A stretch of 33,981 bases of DNA from Clostridiales bacterium. Lineage in GTDB: Bacteria > Bacillota > Clostridia > Christensenellales > Aristaeellaceae. The notes under the pieces are model-generated. The model was not told where the DNA came from. It ran no database searches and saw nothing but the letters and a program-made list of their open reading frames with translations. Both the position numbers and the translations under genes were made by a program. Location: NCBI GenBank assembly GCA_016930575.1, contig JAFGGL010000014.1, forward strand, positions 1-33,981, read 5' to 3'. Positions 33,676 through 33,981 of the stretch are shown here, one piece after another (within the stretch, counting starts at the first letter, position 1; the number at the start of each line of letters is the position of its first letter).

Positions 33676-33713
33676 ATTGAAGGATATCCCAGTGCTTTTT
33701 GCAGGAGGCCCCC

Positions 33714-33981
<268 letters not shown>

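Overview
The window (about 34 kb) is a gene-dense bacterial chromosome segment: 30 protein genes, 27 of them on the minus strand. It shows no tRNA, rRNA, CRISPR, phage or insertion-sequence gene. The gene content points to a Firmicute, probably of the class Clostridia. Evidence for this is a hrcA-first heat-shock operon (hrcA-grpE-dnaK-dnaJ) running into prmA-rsmE-mtaB-HIT and then rpsU, two perfect CIRCE operators, strong AGGAGG ribosome sites, frequent TTG/GTG starts, consensus sigma-A promoters and a VanW-family wall protein. Most of the DNA looks GC-rich (high fifties percent by eye). The family cannot be fixed from this sequence alone; a Christensenellales- or Oscillospirales-like lineage is a guess.

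Layout from left to right. 1-2969: a TRAP carboxylate transporter (dctP-dctQ-dctM, dctM cut by the window edge), with its promoter at 3134-3163. 3199-4182: an APH-fold kinase. 4260-6418: groES-groEL under a CIRCE operator, with a terminator. 6684-7742: mutY on the plus strand. 7750-12501: a branched-chain amino-acid-type ABC importer, livK-livH-livM-livG-livF. 12826-13554: a TtcA-like tRNA thiolase on the plus strand. 13564-18240: a VanW-family protein, a PHP phosphoesterase and ftsH. 18488-20380: GTP-type PEP carboxykinase. 20672-23922: rho, a nucleic-acid methyltransferase and rpsU. 24071-32154: a HIT protein, mtaB, rsmE, prmA, dnaJ, dnaK, grpE and hrcA. 32379-33554: hemW. 33714 to the end: the start of lepA, on the plus strand.

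How the parts work together. HrcA, encoded at 31132-32154, should repress both its own operon and groESL through the two CIRCE sites. FtsH, GroEL and DnaKJ/GrpE together form the protein quality-control set. PrmA, RsmE, MtaB, TtcA, S21, LepA and probably the 22581 methyltransferase serve the ribosome or tRNA. The TRAP and Liv systems bring in organic acids and amino acids, and PEP carboxykinase links such substrates to central carbon metabolism.

The most unusual signal is a pair of about 122-nt non-coding repeats, at 4320-4440 and 15186-15307. Each folds almost end to end into one long hairpin, and they differ by paired compensatory substitutions. They resemble enterobacterial ERIC elements in size and shape, but I do not recognise the sequence. 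A second theme is stem-loops without a U-tract placed just after an abundant product inside operons: dctP/dctQ, livK/livH, dnaK/dnaJ and dnaJ/prmA.
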